From Aneurinibacillus sp. REN35 (GTDB lineage: Bacteria; Bacillota; Bacilli; Aneurinibacillales; Aneurinibacillaceae), in the NCBI RefSeq assembly GCF_041379945.2, contig NZ_JBFTXJ020000010.1:1-64000 (forward strand): 64,000 nucleotides of DNA, given 5' to 3'. Below are positions 24,818-33,562 of this stretch, piece after piece. Position numbers and translations under genes: made by a program. The notes under the pieces were generated by a model. It was not told the DNA's origin and did no database searches. It worked only from the letters and a program-made list of their open reading frames with translations. Position 1 is the stretch's first letter; each line of letters starts with the position of its first letter.

Positions 24818-26008
24818 ATGGACAAAGAGAGAATTGTAGTTACAGGCTATGGCATCAAAGTGCCGGGCGGATACAATGCAGCACATTTTACCGATACGTT
24901 GTTGACAGGGAATAGTGCGCTTGCGCTTTTTAAAGGAAAAGGAACAGAGGGAAAAGATATTGCGTTCGGTGTCGTGCATGACAAGTTAGAAGAAGTCATG
25001 GAGAAAAAATACCGCAGATACCCAAGGATTAGTCTGTTGGCAATGGCGGCTGTAAAAGAAGCAGCCCTTATGGCGGGAAATCCTAAGCTTGATCCATATC
25101 GAACAGGAATCTTTATGGGTACAGCTGTAGGCGGTACCTTAGGTTATGATGAATTGGTCGTTCTTGCGCAGCAGAATAATTTTAAGGATATACCGGTTAG
25201 CGGATGTGGAGTCGTACATTATCATAGTCTGGCTTCTTCTGTGGCAGAGATGTTGCAGGTGAATGGAGTGACCAGAACAGTGGCGACAGGATGTGCTGCA
25301 GGAATTGAGGCCATACAGGACGCGATGATGTATTTGCGGGCTGGCGAGCTGGATACTTGCATTGTTGGAGGAGCAGATGCCCCCCTTTCTAAAACCGTAT
25401 TGTATGCTTTTGCAAAGATAAGGTGCTTATCACAAAACAAGGAACTCCATCATATGGGCGTCCCTTTTTCAAAGAAAAGCGCAGGATTTGTGATGGGGGA
25501 AGGAGCAAGTGTAGTAGTTCTTGAAAGGGAATCTACTGCTTTGCAAAGAGGTGCTGACATTCTAGGCGTGATAGATGGGGTAAGTACGTCTAATGATGCA
25601 AAAGGGATATTTTTCTCGGATAATAAAGGAGAACACATGCTCCATACCCTAAAGTGTGTGACAGAAGGAAAAGCGCCAACATATGTGAACAGTCAAGCGC
25701 TTGGAATGGCGGAAAACGATAACATTGAAGCGACCAATCATATGAAGCTGTTTGGTTCCTCCATTCCGATTACGTCCATTAAAAGCATCACGGGTCACAC
25801 ATTTGGTGCAAGTGCCGGAGCACAGCTTGTTTCTTCGCTGATCAGCATGCAGCATGGCTTTATTCCCGGTACAGTGCATGCGACTTTAGATGACTATCCT
25901 GAACTGCCTATTGTATATCATACGATTCAGACGGAGGTAGAGAGCGCAGTTATCACATCGCACGGATACGGGGGAAATAACGCCTCCCTCTTTGTTTCTA
26001 AATATTGA
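24818..26008 (+). CDS. Beta-ketoacyl synthase-like protein, atypical active site
   Basis: 396 aa with the KAS I/II (FabF-like) fold. The nucleophile is in VATGCAAG (Cys149) and the second His in SITGHTFGAS (His317). The first catalytic His, normally in NAHGT, is replaced: here the motif reads YVNSQALGMAEND, giving Gln283. A Cys-Gln-His triad is unusual for a condensing enzyme and suggests altered chemistry, such as decarboxylation-defective, acyl-transfer or priming activity. It stands alone, with no acyl carrier or reductase gene nearby. ATG 24818 follows GGGGGAT by 7 bases; the longer frame from 24782 is not favoured. Confidence 0.85.
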   Translation: MDKERIVVTGYGIKVPGGYNAAHFTDTLLTGNSALALFKGKGTEGKDIAFGVVHDKLEEVMEKKYRRYPRISLLAMAAVKEAALMAGNPKLDPYRTGIFMGTAVGGTLGYDELVVLAQQNNFKDIPVSGCGVVHYHSLASSVAEMLQVNGVTRTVATGCAAGIEAIQDAMMYLRAGELDTCIVGGADAPLSKTVLYAFAKIRCLSQNKELHHMGVPFSKKSAGFVMGEGASVVVLERESTALQRGADILGVIDGVSTSNDAKGIFFSDNKGEHMLHTLKCVTEGKAPTYVNSQALGMAENDNIEATNHMKLFGSSIPITSIKSITGHTFGASAGAQLVSSLISMQHGFIPGTVHATLDDYPELPIVYHTIQTEVESAVITSHGYGGNNASLFVSKY

Positions 26009-26079
26009 TTGTAAATGGATACATACAGAACGGACAGGCCTAATAAGCCGGAGAACTCTCGTAAAGGAATGGCAGAAAT

Positions 26080-26126
26080 AAAAAAGGAACAGAGTAACGC
26101 CTATGCGTTTTCTTGTTCCTTTTTTA
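26080..26126. terminator. Bidirectional terminator between convergent genes
   Basis: aaaaaggaacagag... pairs with ...cttgttccttttt, with A-run and T-run on opposite sides. It ends both the ketoacyl synthase gene and the five-gene minus-strand operon. Confidence 0.8.
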
Positions 26127-26140
26127 TGTAGCGTGAAAAA

Positions 26141-27346
26141 TTAGGCATCGAGGTATTCTACAGCAAGTGCAATATAATAACGGATGGATTCAAGATATTT
26201 ATCGATCTCGATCCATTCATCGGGCTGATGTGCCATCGTCGGCTCTCCTGGGCCGTAGATAAGTACAGGAATCTGGAGATGAGGTGCATAAACCGATCCA
26301 TCCGTAAAATAACGGACACCTTTTGGCGTGAGCTGCTGTGTAAGGTGTTGTTCTCCTGTTTTTACTGCAAGCTGTGTAAATGCATCATCTTCTGGCGTGG
26401 TTACCGCAGGCATGTCATTGGCAACTACGAGTTCATACGTTGCCTGTGCTGTTGTACATACTTGCTTAAGAAGCGCCTGCAGTTCTTCGATAATGACATC
26501 ATGAGCTTGCCCCGGCACTGTACGAATGTCAAGCGTCATCGTGCATGCATCGGGTACGACATTCGTCTTTACTCCGCCTTGAATCGTTCCAATGTTCATT
26601 GTGGGTTCACCAAGCAGCGGATGTGGCTCATAATCGAATGAGAATGTAGACAGTTCATTGATGAACTGATTCATCACACGGATCGCATTCACGCCTTGTT
26701 CGGGCATGGAGCCGTGGGCCGTCTTGCCGAAGATGCGAATGTCTAGCCACAGCGCACCTTTATGGGCGCAGAATAACTCATTGGCACTCGGTTCAGAAAT
26801 CACCATCGCTGTCGCATCATCGATTTGGCCTTTAGCTGTGACCTGCTTAGCCCCGAAGCAGTCCACCTCCTCTCCGACTGTGCCGACAAACCGTAGGGTT
26901 CCTCGCAATGGAACGTTAGCTTGGTGCAGGCATTTCATCGCCATAATCATCGCAGCTACGCCGCCCTTCATATCGCTTGTTCCCCTGCCGTACATCTTGT
27001 TCTCTACGATATCTGCACCAAGTGGGTCATGTGTCCACTCCACGCTTCCTACAGGAACTGTATCGAAGTGTCCACTGTAAATCAGTACACGTCCGTCGGT
27101 ATTCGTATGTGCCGTATCCGCTGGTAGGCTTGCGAACAGGTTGGTGCGGTTTGCTGCTACTTCATCGAGCTCGACTGGAATTCCGGCCGCCTGCAGACGA
27201 CGTTCGATCGCTTCGGCGACCGGTTTTTCGATTCCGGGCGGGTTGATGCTGTTAATTTGAATTAATTCCTGAAGAAAGGCTACAGCTTCCTCCTCGTTTA
27301 GTAGCTCCCAAGCCTTATGAATGGCATCCGTGTGTGTTGTTTTCAT
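26141..27346 (-). CDS. M20-family metallohydrolase (ArgE/DapE-like)
   Basis: About 401 aa. M20 signatures in order: SGHFDTVP (metal His/Asp), GRGTSDMKGG, VGTVGEEVDCFGAK (catalytic Glu), dimer-domain KTAHGSMPEQGVNAI, and a terminal PGEPTMAHQPDEWIEIDKY metal-binding His. These cytoplasmic zinc/cobalt enzymes remove acyl groups from N-acyl amino acids or similar amides. It is the last gene of a minus-strand operon with a transporter, ComB-like phosphatase, APH-like kinase and acyl-CoA dehydrogenase. It may therefore release an acyl substrate for that pathway. ATG 27346 is preferred to GTG 27355. Confidence 0.88.
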   Translation of the reverse strand: MKTTHTDAIHKAWELLNEEEAVAFLQELIQINSINPPGIEKPVAEAIERRLQAAGIPVELDEVAANRTNLFASLPADTAHTNTDGRVLIYSGHFDTVPVGSVEWTHDPLGADIVENKMYGRGTSDMKGGVAAMIMAMKCLHQANVPLRGTLRFVGTVGEEVDCFGAKQVTAKGQIDDATAMVISEPSANELFCAHKGALWLDIRIFGKTAHGSMPEQGVNAIRVMNQFINELSTFSFDYEPHPLLGEPTMNIGTIQGGVKTNVVPDACTMTLDIRTVPGQAHDVIIEELQALLKQVCTTAQATYELVVANDMPAVTTPEDDAFTQLAVKTGEQHLTQQLTPKGVRYFTDGSVYAPHLQIPVLIYGPGEPTMAHQPDEWIEIDKYLESIRYYIALAVEYLDA

Positions 27347-27373
27347 TCCTCTCACCCTTTCAATAAGATAGAG

Positions 27374-28732
27374 TTAGCGAGCGTTAGCTGCTTCATCTTC
27401 CTCTGCCTTTCTCTCCGTAAACACCGGCAGCACCGGAATGCTTTTTTGCTCTTTTAGCAACAGTGCGCAGATAGCTGCGACCATAGAGCAGATGGAGAAA
27501 AAGATGAAGACATTACCAAAATCCTGTGACCCGTCTGTCCCTACCTTGACCAAATAGCCGGCCACCAGTGGAGAAATAAACGAGCCGAGCTGTCCGATGC
27601 CGTTGGCTAGGCCGGTTGCCCGTCCAACAATTTCCTTCGGATAGCGTTTTTGTACATAAGCGTATACCGAGCCGAAGTTAAGGTTGACGAAGAATCCAAC
27701 CAGTAGAAGAAGAAGGAGCAGCATGCCTGTCTGTCCTTTTTCTACACTGCCAAGCATCCAGAGCACCGGAATGCTTCCTAAGTAAGCGATTACACCAACA
27801 GGCTTCATTCGATACCATACCTTGTCCATGAGCCAGCCGCCGAGAAGCATGGCCACAATGGCGACGAGATACGGTGCGGAAGCGAACAGCCCCATGTCTT
27901 TAATGTTGAGGCCGTGCTGTTGTACAAGAAAAGTTGTGAGCCATGTAGTCGTTCCCCAGTATACGGCTAACTGGCAGAAGAGTAGCAGGGTATACAGATA
28001 GAAGGACGGGTCGCGCAAAAAGGTTACTGCGCTTCTGTTTTCAACCACACCTGCTGCATTTTCTGTGCTTTCTTCTTGGAGAGCGCTAGCAGTAATGTGA
28101 TCATACTCCTCCGTGCTAAGCCGTCCCTTATCAAGCATTTCCTTTGGTGTGTCCGTTACGAAATACCAGAGAACAAACATACCGATGACTCCCGGAATTG
28201 CCAGGAGATAGAAGATAGGGCGCCATTCCCCGCCAAAGAAGTAAAACGAGATGGTTGTAATTAATACGGGAACGATAGCTGGGGCAACAGCCCATGATGT
28301 AGTGAAGAAGGAGACGGAGCGTCCGCGTTCAGCCATTGGAAACCAGTTATTAATGGTACGGCAGGCCGGAGCAAAGTGGTGTCCTTCTCCAAGTCCTAGA
28401 CCGAGTCGCAGGACGATAAACTGGCCGAATGACTTGACCATTCCGGTTAGTGCGGTCACTGTCGTGAATACAATGATCGCAATGCTCATGACTTTTTTAG
28501 GTCCAATTTTGTCTGCGAGGAAACCGGCAGTAACCTGCGCTAGCGAATAGGCGAAGAAGAATACAGACGCAAGTTGACCGACTTCGACAGGTGTAAGATT
28601 AAGGTCCTTTTGAATAAACGGAAGAAATGTTAGAACAGCCAGACGGTCGAAGTAATTAATAATGTAGAGCAGCCACAAAACGACAAGAATTACATGGCGA
28701 TAGCCCCACGCTTTTTTTGCAATAGCGCCCAT
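27374..28732 (-). CDS. MFS transporter, anion:cation symporter type
   Basis: 452 aa, 12 predicted membrane helices. INYFDRLAVLTFLPFIQKDL near the N-terminus and GLGLGEGHHFAPACRTINNWFPMAERG after helix 4 are characteristic of the ACS family, which imports organic anions such as hexuronates, glucarate, tartrate or phthalate. Start after AAAGGAGG. In the operon it probably imports the carboxylate substrate handled by the neighbouring CoA-linked enzymes. Confidence 0.9.
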   Translation of the reverse strand: MGAIAKKAWGYRHVILVVLWLLYIINYFDRLAVLTFLPFIQKDLNLTPVEVGQLASVFFFAYSLAQVTAGFLADKIGPKKVMSIAIIVFTTVTALTGMVKSFGQFIVLRLGLGLGEGHHFAPACRTINNWFPMAERGRSVSFFTTSWAVAPAIVPVLITTISFYFFGGEWRPIFYLLAIPGVIGMFVLWYFVTDTPKEMLDKGRLSTEEYDHITASALQEESTENAAGVVENRSAVTFLRDPSFYLYTLLLFCQLAVYWGTTTWLTTFLVQQHGLNIKDMGLFASAPYLVAIVAMLLGGWLMDKVWYRMKPVGVIAYLGSIPVLWMLGSVEKGQTGMLLLLLLLVGFFVNLNFGSVYAYVQKRYPKEIVGRATGLANGIGQLGSFISPLVAGYLVKVGTDGSQDFGNVFIFFSICSMVAAICALLLKEQKSIPVLPVFTERKAEEDEAANAR

Positions 28733-28774
28733 CGGATGCGCCTCCTTTTTCTTGGGATGGAGTACTGTTCACGC

Positions 28775-29536
28775 TTACATATATGCCGGCGGATAGGTAT
28801 GCTGCATGTTGGTGAGTCGGCCATGTATCCAGCGGGGTACGACGTTAATACTGTCTACTTGAGCCGCATATTCGATAGCGTCAGCATAGCCAAGCGTCTG
28901 AAGAAGCTGCGCTGTTTCCGTGCGCTGAAGCAGTGCGGCGAGCTGTTCAGCTTCATTGCTTGTGTATAATGCATGAGCCGCTATGGCTGCATCGGATAGC
29001 TGCCATTCCTGCTCATTCTCATATAAGAGATGCGAAATAAGGCTTCCGGCCCCAAGAAAATCCTCCAGTGCAAACCGTCCATTCGATCCCGAACAGACGA
29101 TGACGATGGAGCCTTCCTCGGTGTCGCCTCGAATATAATGGGCGACAGCCGCTCCGTTTACAAGAGAGGATGTATACAATCTCTTGGCAGTACGGCAGGC
29201 TTCAAGGGCTACGGTTCCGTTGGTCGTCGCAAGAATTAAGCGCCGATCTGCCAGGCTGCATGAAAGCAGGCTGGCCGGATTCGGGTTGTGAAAGCCGTCG
29301 ATTGTGTATCCTCCACTCTCCCCGCATAGAAGAGAGGAGGGATCAGCCAGATCAGTATGAATCCGCCTTGCTTCGCTTTCACCTTGCACCGGGATGACTT
29401 CTTTGGCTCCATGTCGGAGCGCAAGTGCTATCGTAGTAGTCGCCAGCAGTACATCGATGACGATAACGGTGCATTGTGTGAGCCGCTCGGGCTGTACTTC
29501 CTCTTTGTGCGTCAATACATGGATTTTGCGTTTCAT
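28775..29536 (-). CDS. comB: ComB-family 2-phosphosulfolactate phosphatase
   Basis: 253 aa. The ComB fold is recognisable from VIVIDVLLATTTIALALRHGAKEVIPV, CGESGGYTIDGFHNPNPAS, ILATTNGTVAL and IVCSGSNGRFALEDFLGAG. The enzyme hydrolyses 2-phospho-3-sulfolactate to sulfolactate (Mg-dependent), a step of coenzyme M synthesis in methanogens. In Bacillus it is linked to spore sulfolactate. No ComA-like synthase is nearby, and it sits between a transporter and an APH-like kinase, four bases from the latter. The substrate here may therefore be a different phosphorylated hydroxyacid. That last point is inference. Confidence 0.85.
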   Translation of the reverse strand: MKRKIHVLTHKEEVQPERLTQCTVIVIDVLLATTTIALALRHGAKEVIPVQGESEARRIHTDLADPSSLLCGESGGYTIDGFHNPNPASLLSCSLADRRLILATTNGTVALEACRTAKRLYTSSLVNGAAVAHYIRGDTEEGSIVIVCSGSNGRFALEDFLGAGSLISHLLYENEQEWQLSDAAIAAHALYTSNEAEQLAALLQRTETAQLLQTLGYADAIEYAAQVDSINVVPRWIHGRLTNMQHTYPPAYM

Positions 29537-29539
29537 TCT

Positions 29540-30589
29540 CTACAGCATCTCCCCACTCTTTGCTAGATGGGCCTGTTGCATTAAGTTGCGTATGCCGATA
29601 TCAAGGTTCGCAAATCGCTCATCCTGGGCTTCACCGCGCTTCCAGCGGAAATAAAGCTGTTGAAGCACGACCGCAATTTTATAGAAGGCAAAAGTAAGAT
29701 GATAAGCAATGTCCGATACGTCGCGTCCGCTTTTGGCTGCGTATTGTTCGACGAACTCCCGCCGTGTCATGAACCCTGGATAGATGGTAACAGAGGTAAG
29801 TCCCGTCTCTGCCTCACCTGCTTCCGTCCAATATGCGAGACTACATCCAAGATCGGTCAGCGGATCGCCTATCGTACACATCTCCCAGTCAAATACGGCG
29901 ACAGCTTCCTGTGGATTGCTAGGGGAGAACATCATATTATTGAGCTTAAAATCATTGTGTACAATCGTCGGCGCGGGCGAAGAAGGTAGATGGCGGATCA
30001 ACCATTGTTCAAGCTCAGCTACTCCAGCGATGTCATCGGTTTTAGCCTGGTCATAGCGCTTGATCCAGCCATGCACTTGACGCTCAAGATATCCGCTCGG
30101 TTTGCCGATTTCTGCAAGCCCCGCTGCTTCATAATCAATGCTGTGCAGGCGAACAAGTGTACGAACTGCCGTGTCGGATATGGCATGTGCATAGGCGGTA
30201 TTCCCTATATATTCAGGCGGTAGCGTGTCATCAAGCACGAGCCCTTCCTTTTGCTCCATAATATAAAAGTGCTTATCGGAGACAGCAGGGTCCTCGCAGT
30301 ATACATATGGCTGTGGTGCAAGGGGAAAGACAGGGTATAGCTTCTGCAAAATGGTATATTCTCGCTTCATGTCATGTGCTTTTGGCGGAATATAGCCAAA
30401 GGGTGGACGGCGGAATACTGCCCTCCATTCTCCGATCGCAATCCGGTATGTCAAATTGGAATAACCTGCGGAAAAAGGTGTAATCTTCATTGTCTCCGTT
30501 GGAAGATTAGGGATGTTTTCCCGAATATAGTGCTCGATCACATCCCATTTAACGGATGTGATTGGCGGTTTCACTTTGTTTTCGCCCAT
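29540..30589 (-). CDS. APH-type kinase (ACAD10/11- or LvaA-like)
   Basis: 349 aa. Protein-kinase-like phosphotransferase fold: a nucleotide-loop region ITPFSAGYSNLTYRI, catalytic loop VHNDFKLNNMMF (HxDxxxxN), and metal-binding VFDWEMCTIGDPLTDLG. This branch resembles the kinase domain of ACAD10/11 and LvaA of the levulinate pathway, which phosphorylates 4-hydroxyacyl-CoA. Its start overlaps the end of the acyl-CoA dehydrogenase gene by 41 bp, with AAAGGAGG inside that gene. Translational coupling to the partner that would eliminate the phosphate is therefore likely. It is not an aminoglycoside resistance gene by context. Confidence 0.85.
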   Translation of the reverse strand: MGENKVKPPITSVKWDVIEHYIRENIPNLPTETMKITPFSAGYSNLTYRIAIGEWRAVFRRPPFGYIPPKAHDMKREYTILQKLYPVFPLAPQPYVYCEDPAVSDKHFYIMEQKEGLVLDDTLPPEYIGNTAYAHAISDTAVRTLVRLHSIDYEAAGLAEIGKPSGYLERQVHGWIKRYDQAKTDDIAGVAELEQWLIRHLPSSPAPTIVHNDFKLNNMMFSPSNPQEAVAVFDWEMCTIGDPLTDLGCSLAYWTEAGEAETGLTSVTIYPGFMTRREFVEQYAAKSGRDVSDIAYHLTFAFYKIAVVLQQLYFRWKRGEAQDERFANLDIGIRNLMQQAHLAKSGEML

Positions 30590-31784
30590 TAGATGCGCCT
30601 CCTTTGAACGCTTTTAGAACCTGTTTGGCGACAACCATACGGTGTACCTCATCAGCCCCATCGTAAATGCGCGCTGTACGTGCTTCCCGATAGAATCCTT
30701 CGAGCGGCGTATCGCCGGTAACTCCGAGTGCTCCATGCACTTGGATCGCTCGGTCAATGACATCGTGCAGTACTTTGGCGCCGAAGAATTTAATCATTGA
30801 GATTTCCTTGCGTGCCTGATCGCCTTGATCCATCTTCCACGCTGCATACAGCGTCATGAGACGGGAAGCTTCAATTTCTGCCGCCGAGTCGGCGATGAAA
30901 TTCTGAATCGATTGAAACTCGGATAGCGGTTTGCCGCGCGTCACCCGTTTTGTTGCATATTCAACCATCAGATCGAAGCTGCGATTTGCTACGCCAATCC
31001 AGCGCATCGCATGTGTAATACGACCGGGTCCAAGCCGGAATTGGGCTAAAGCGAACCCTTGGCCACGCGGACCGAGCAGATTTTCTTTTGGTATACGACA
31101 ATTTGTATACCGTACTTCACAATGTCCGCCAGTGAAATGATCCCCGATGACAGGCACCTCTCGTGCTATTTCATAGCCGGGAGTGTCAGCGTCTACGATA
31201 AACATGCTGTACCGTTGATGAGGGGGAGCATCCGGATCGGTCATGGCCATCACGATGGAGAAGGAGGCACCGAGAGCGCCGGTTGTGAACCACTTGTGTG
31301 CATTGATTACCCATTCGTCTCCGTCAAGTTCAGCCCGCCCCACAAGCGTTGTCGGATCGGAGCCGGATACTTCAGGCTCTGTCATCGCAAAGCAGGAACG
31401 CACCTCTCCATTGGCAAGTGGAAGAAGATATTTTTCCTTCTGTTCCGGCGATCCGGCCTGCCATAATATTTCACCATTGCCCGCATCCGGAGCCATCGAG
31501 CCAAAGATATACGGAGCGATAGGGCTTCTGCCAATTACTTCCGAGAGCAGTCCGAGCGAGACGAATCCCATGCCCATTCCACCGACTTCTTTCGGCAGAT
31601 GACCTGCCCAGAGCCCCATGCTTTTAATTCGTTCCTGCAGCGGTCGTAAAATATCCTCGGGAAGCCCACGATGCGGAACCATATGTTTTTCATTCGGATA
31701 GACATATTCCTCCATAAATGCGGTAGCTTTATCAATCATGTCTTGCTGCTCTGATGTTGGACTAAAGTCGAACAACTGAATCAC
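30549..31784 (-). CDS. Acyl-CoA dehydrogenase, ACAD10/11 (LvaC-like) type
   Basis: 411 aa, full length for the family. FAD-binding CFAMTEPEVSGSDPT, WVINAHKWFTTGA, a mid-domain FRLGPGRITHAMRW, and a C-terminal YDGADEVHR, where ACAD10/11 members have Asp instead of the GTSE-type motif of short-chain enzymes. In 4-hydroxyacid catabolism such enzymes act on 4-phosphoacyl-CoA, giving the enoyl-CoA. First gene of the minus-strand operon, behind a sigma-54 promoter at 31815-31832. Confidence 0.9.
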   Translation of the reverse strand: MIQLFDFSPTSEQQDMIDKATAFMEEYVYPNEKHMVPHRGLPEDILRPLQERIKSMGLWAGHLPKEVGGMGMGFVSLGLLSEVIGRSPIAPYIFGSMAPDAGNGEILWQAGSPEQKEKYLLPLANGEVRSCFAMTEPEVSGSDPTTLVGRAELDGDEWVINAHKWFTTGALGASFSIVMAMTDPDAPPHQRYSMFIVDADTPGYEIAREVPVIGDHFTGGHCEVRYTNCRIPKENLLGPRGQGFALAQFRLGPGRITHAMRWIGVANRSFDLMVEYATKRVTRGKPLSEFQSIQNFIADSAAEIEASRLMTLYAAWKMDQGDQARKEISMIKFFGAKVLHDVIDRAIQVHGALGVTGDTPLEGFYREARTARIYDGADEVHRMVVAKQVLKAFKGGASNGRKQSETANHIR

Positions 31785-31814
31785 TCCTTACTAGATAGAT
31801 TTATCAGTATATTC

Positions 31815-31832
31815 AAGCAAAACAGATGCCAA
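31815..31832 (-). promoter_or_regulatory. Sigma-54 promoter of the dehydrogenase operon
   Basis: On the minus strand TTGGCAT-CTGTT-TTGCTTG. The invariant GG and GC are 12 bp apart, a near-consensus -24/-12 element about 30 bp from the operon start. Confidence 0.88.
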
Positions 31833-31991
31833 AATTATATTCGGCAGTAGGGAGGCTTATGGCTAACTAGGTGAACACAAATGGAATCAAAAGAAAATAG
31901 ACATTAAATTTATAACTGTTATTATATTCTAAATAAATAGTATAATAATAGTGTAAATGAAAGAATGATAGAAAAGTGACGGTGAGAATAG

Positions 31992-33359
31992 ATGGATAAA
32001 CTGCAGACACTGCTTACCGCTATCTTTCGCTTCAGCTATGATGGTATTTATGTAGCGGATGCAAACGGATATGGCGTCATGGTGAATGAAGCATACACGC
32101 GTATTACGGATGTGGGAGAAGAAGAGTTAATCGGGAAAAACCTGCGGGAGCTTGTAAAGGAAGGAATTATTTCTGAATCGGTCTCCTTAAAAGTGTTGAA
32201 AAGTGGGCAGCCGATGACCATAGTACAACGGGTAAAGGGAAAAGAAGTGCTTGTTACCGGAAATCCGGTGCGGAATGAAGAAGGTGTGATTGAATATATT
32301 GTTACGAATGTGCGCGATATCTCCGAGCTGAATCATCTGAAGCTGGAATTGCAACAATCAAGGGCATTGACGCAAAAATATGTACATGAAATCGAAGGCT
32401 TTAAGATCAGGGATAGAGTGCGGCTGCTGCTTGATGGGATGATTGCTCATAGTGATAAGATGATGCAGGTGATCCGTCTTGTACAGAAGGTAGCTTGTGT
32501 GGATTCAACCGTTCTTCTGCTTGGAGAATCGGGCGTAGGCAAGGAAGTAATCGCCAAGCTGATTCACAGAGTGAGTGATCGAGCCAAGAAGCCGATGATT
32601 AAAGTGAACTGTGCAGCGATCCCGAAGCATTTGTTAGAAGCAGAGCTTTTTGGATATGAAAAGGGCGCGTTTACAGGAGCGGATAGTCGAGGCAAGCCCG
32701 GATTGTTTGAGCAGGCGCATGGCGGCACCCTTTTCCTTGATGAAATTGGAGATATGCCCCTTGATTTGCAGGTGAAGCTTCTGCGTGTGCTGCAGGAGTT
32801 AGAGATTACAAGGGTTGGCGGAACGAAAAGCATACAGGTAGACGTACGCGTATTATCGGCTACGCACCAATCATTGGAGACGATGGTGCAGGAGGGTACA
32901 TTCCGGCAGGATCTGTATTATCGTTTAAATATTGTGCCGATTAAGATTCCTCCATTGCGGGAGCGTACCGAAGATATTATACCGCTTGCCCATTTTTTCC
33001 TTAATCGAATGAATGAGAAGTATGGATTGGACAAGTTATTTCATCCAGAGGTGCTGCCGCTTATGGAGGCGTATGCATGGCCTGGCAATATACGCGAGAT
33101 GGAGAACCTGATTGAGCGGCTGGCGGTAACGGTGGATCAGCGGGAGATTAGATTATGCGACTTCCCCTCTATGCTTCCCCTTTCTGACGCACAAAAAGAT
33201 GCTGAAGGCGCGACGCTAAAGGAGAGGCTTGAACATGTAGAGCGGGATATGATTGCACAGAATCTGGCTCAGCACAAAACAACACGAAAAACGGCAAAAA
33301 TACTGGGGATTAGTCAGTCATCCCTCGTCAAAAAAATGCAGAAGCTGGGTATGAAATGA
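31992..33359 (+). CDS. PAS-domain sigma-54-dependent activator
   Basis: 455 aa. An N-terminal PAS domain (about 8-115, DGIYVADANGYGVMVNEAY), then a AAA+ domain with Walker A GESGVGKE (178-185), the sigma-54-contacting GAFTGA (225-230), Walker B GGTLFLDEIGDMPLD and an arginine-finger region. A Fis-type helix-turn-helix ends the protein (KTTRKTAKILGISQSSLVKKMQKLG). It sits between two divergent gene sets, each with a -24/-12 promoter, and is their obvious activator. The PAS domain probably senses the substrate or a CoA intermediate. Role parallels LvaR. Confidence 0.95.
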   Translation: MDKLQTLLTAIFRFSYDGIYVADANGYGVMVNEAYTRITDVGEEELIGKNLRELVKEGIISESVSLKVLKSGQPMTIVQRVKGKEVLVTGNPVRNEEGVIEYIVTNVRDISELNHLKLELQQSRALTQKYVHEIEGFKIRDRVRLLLDGMIAHSDKMMQVIRLVQKVACVDSTVLLLGESGVGKEVIAKLIHRVSDRAKKPMIKVNCAAIPKHLLEAELFGYEKGAFTGADSRGKPGLFEQAHGGTLFLDEIGDMPLDLQVKLLRVLQELEITRVGGTKSIQVDVRVLSATHQSLETMVQEGTFRQDLYYRLNIVPIKIPPLRERTEDIIPLAHFFLNRMNEKYGLDKLFHPEVLPLMEAYAWPGNIREMENLIERLAVTVDQREIRLCDFPSMLPLSDAQKDAEGATLKERLEHVERDMIAQNLAQHKTTRKTAKILGISQSSLVKKMQKLGMK

Positions 33360-33501
33360 AAACGATTACAATATTCATCAATGATTCGATTTGGAATCAT
33401 TTGTATGAGAAGGAGAGGATAGCATACGACGCATCCTTTCCTTTTTTTATTTGTAGCGGCAATGAAGGTACAGTCTGATACCTATGCGCCGCAGCCTAAG
33501 A

Positions 33502-33517
33502 TGGCATAAAAATTGCT
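33502..33517 (+). promoter_or_regulatory. Sigma-54 promoter of the SDR / CoA-ligase operon
   Basis: TGGCAT-AAAAA-TTGCT with GG and GC 12 bp apart, 46 bp before the SDR start. Together with the minus-strand site it brackets the activator gene. Confidence 0.9.
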
Positions 33518-33562
33518 CTAGTATAAGGCACGCTAGAAAACAGAAGAGAAAGGAAGAGAACC

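Noticed and set aside
29540-30589. Aminoglycoside resistance gene
   Set aside because: The fold is APH-like, but the sequence and the overlap with an ACAD10/11-type gene fit an acyl-CoA kinase role.
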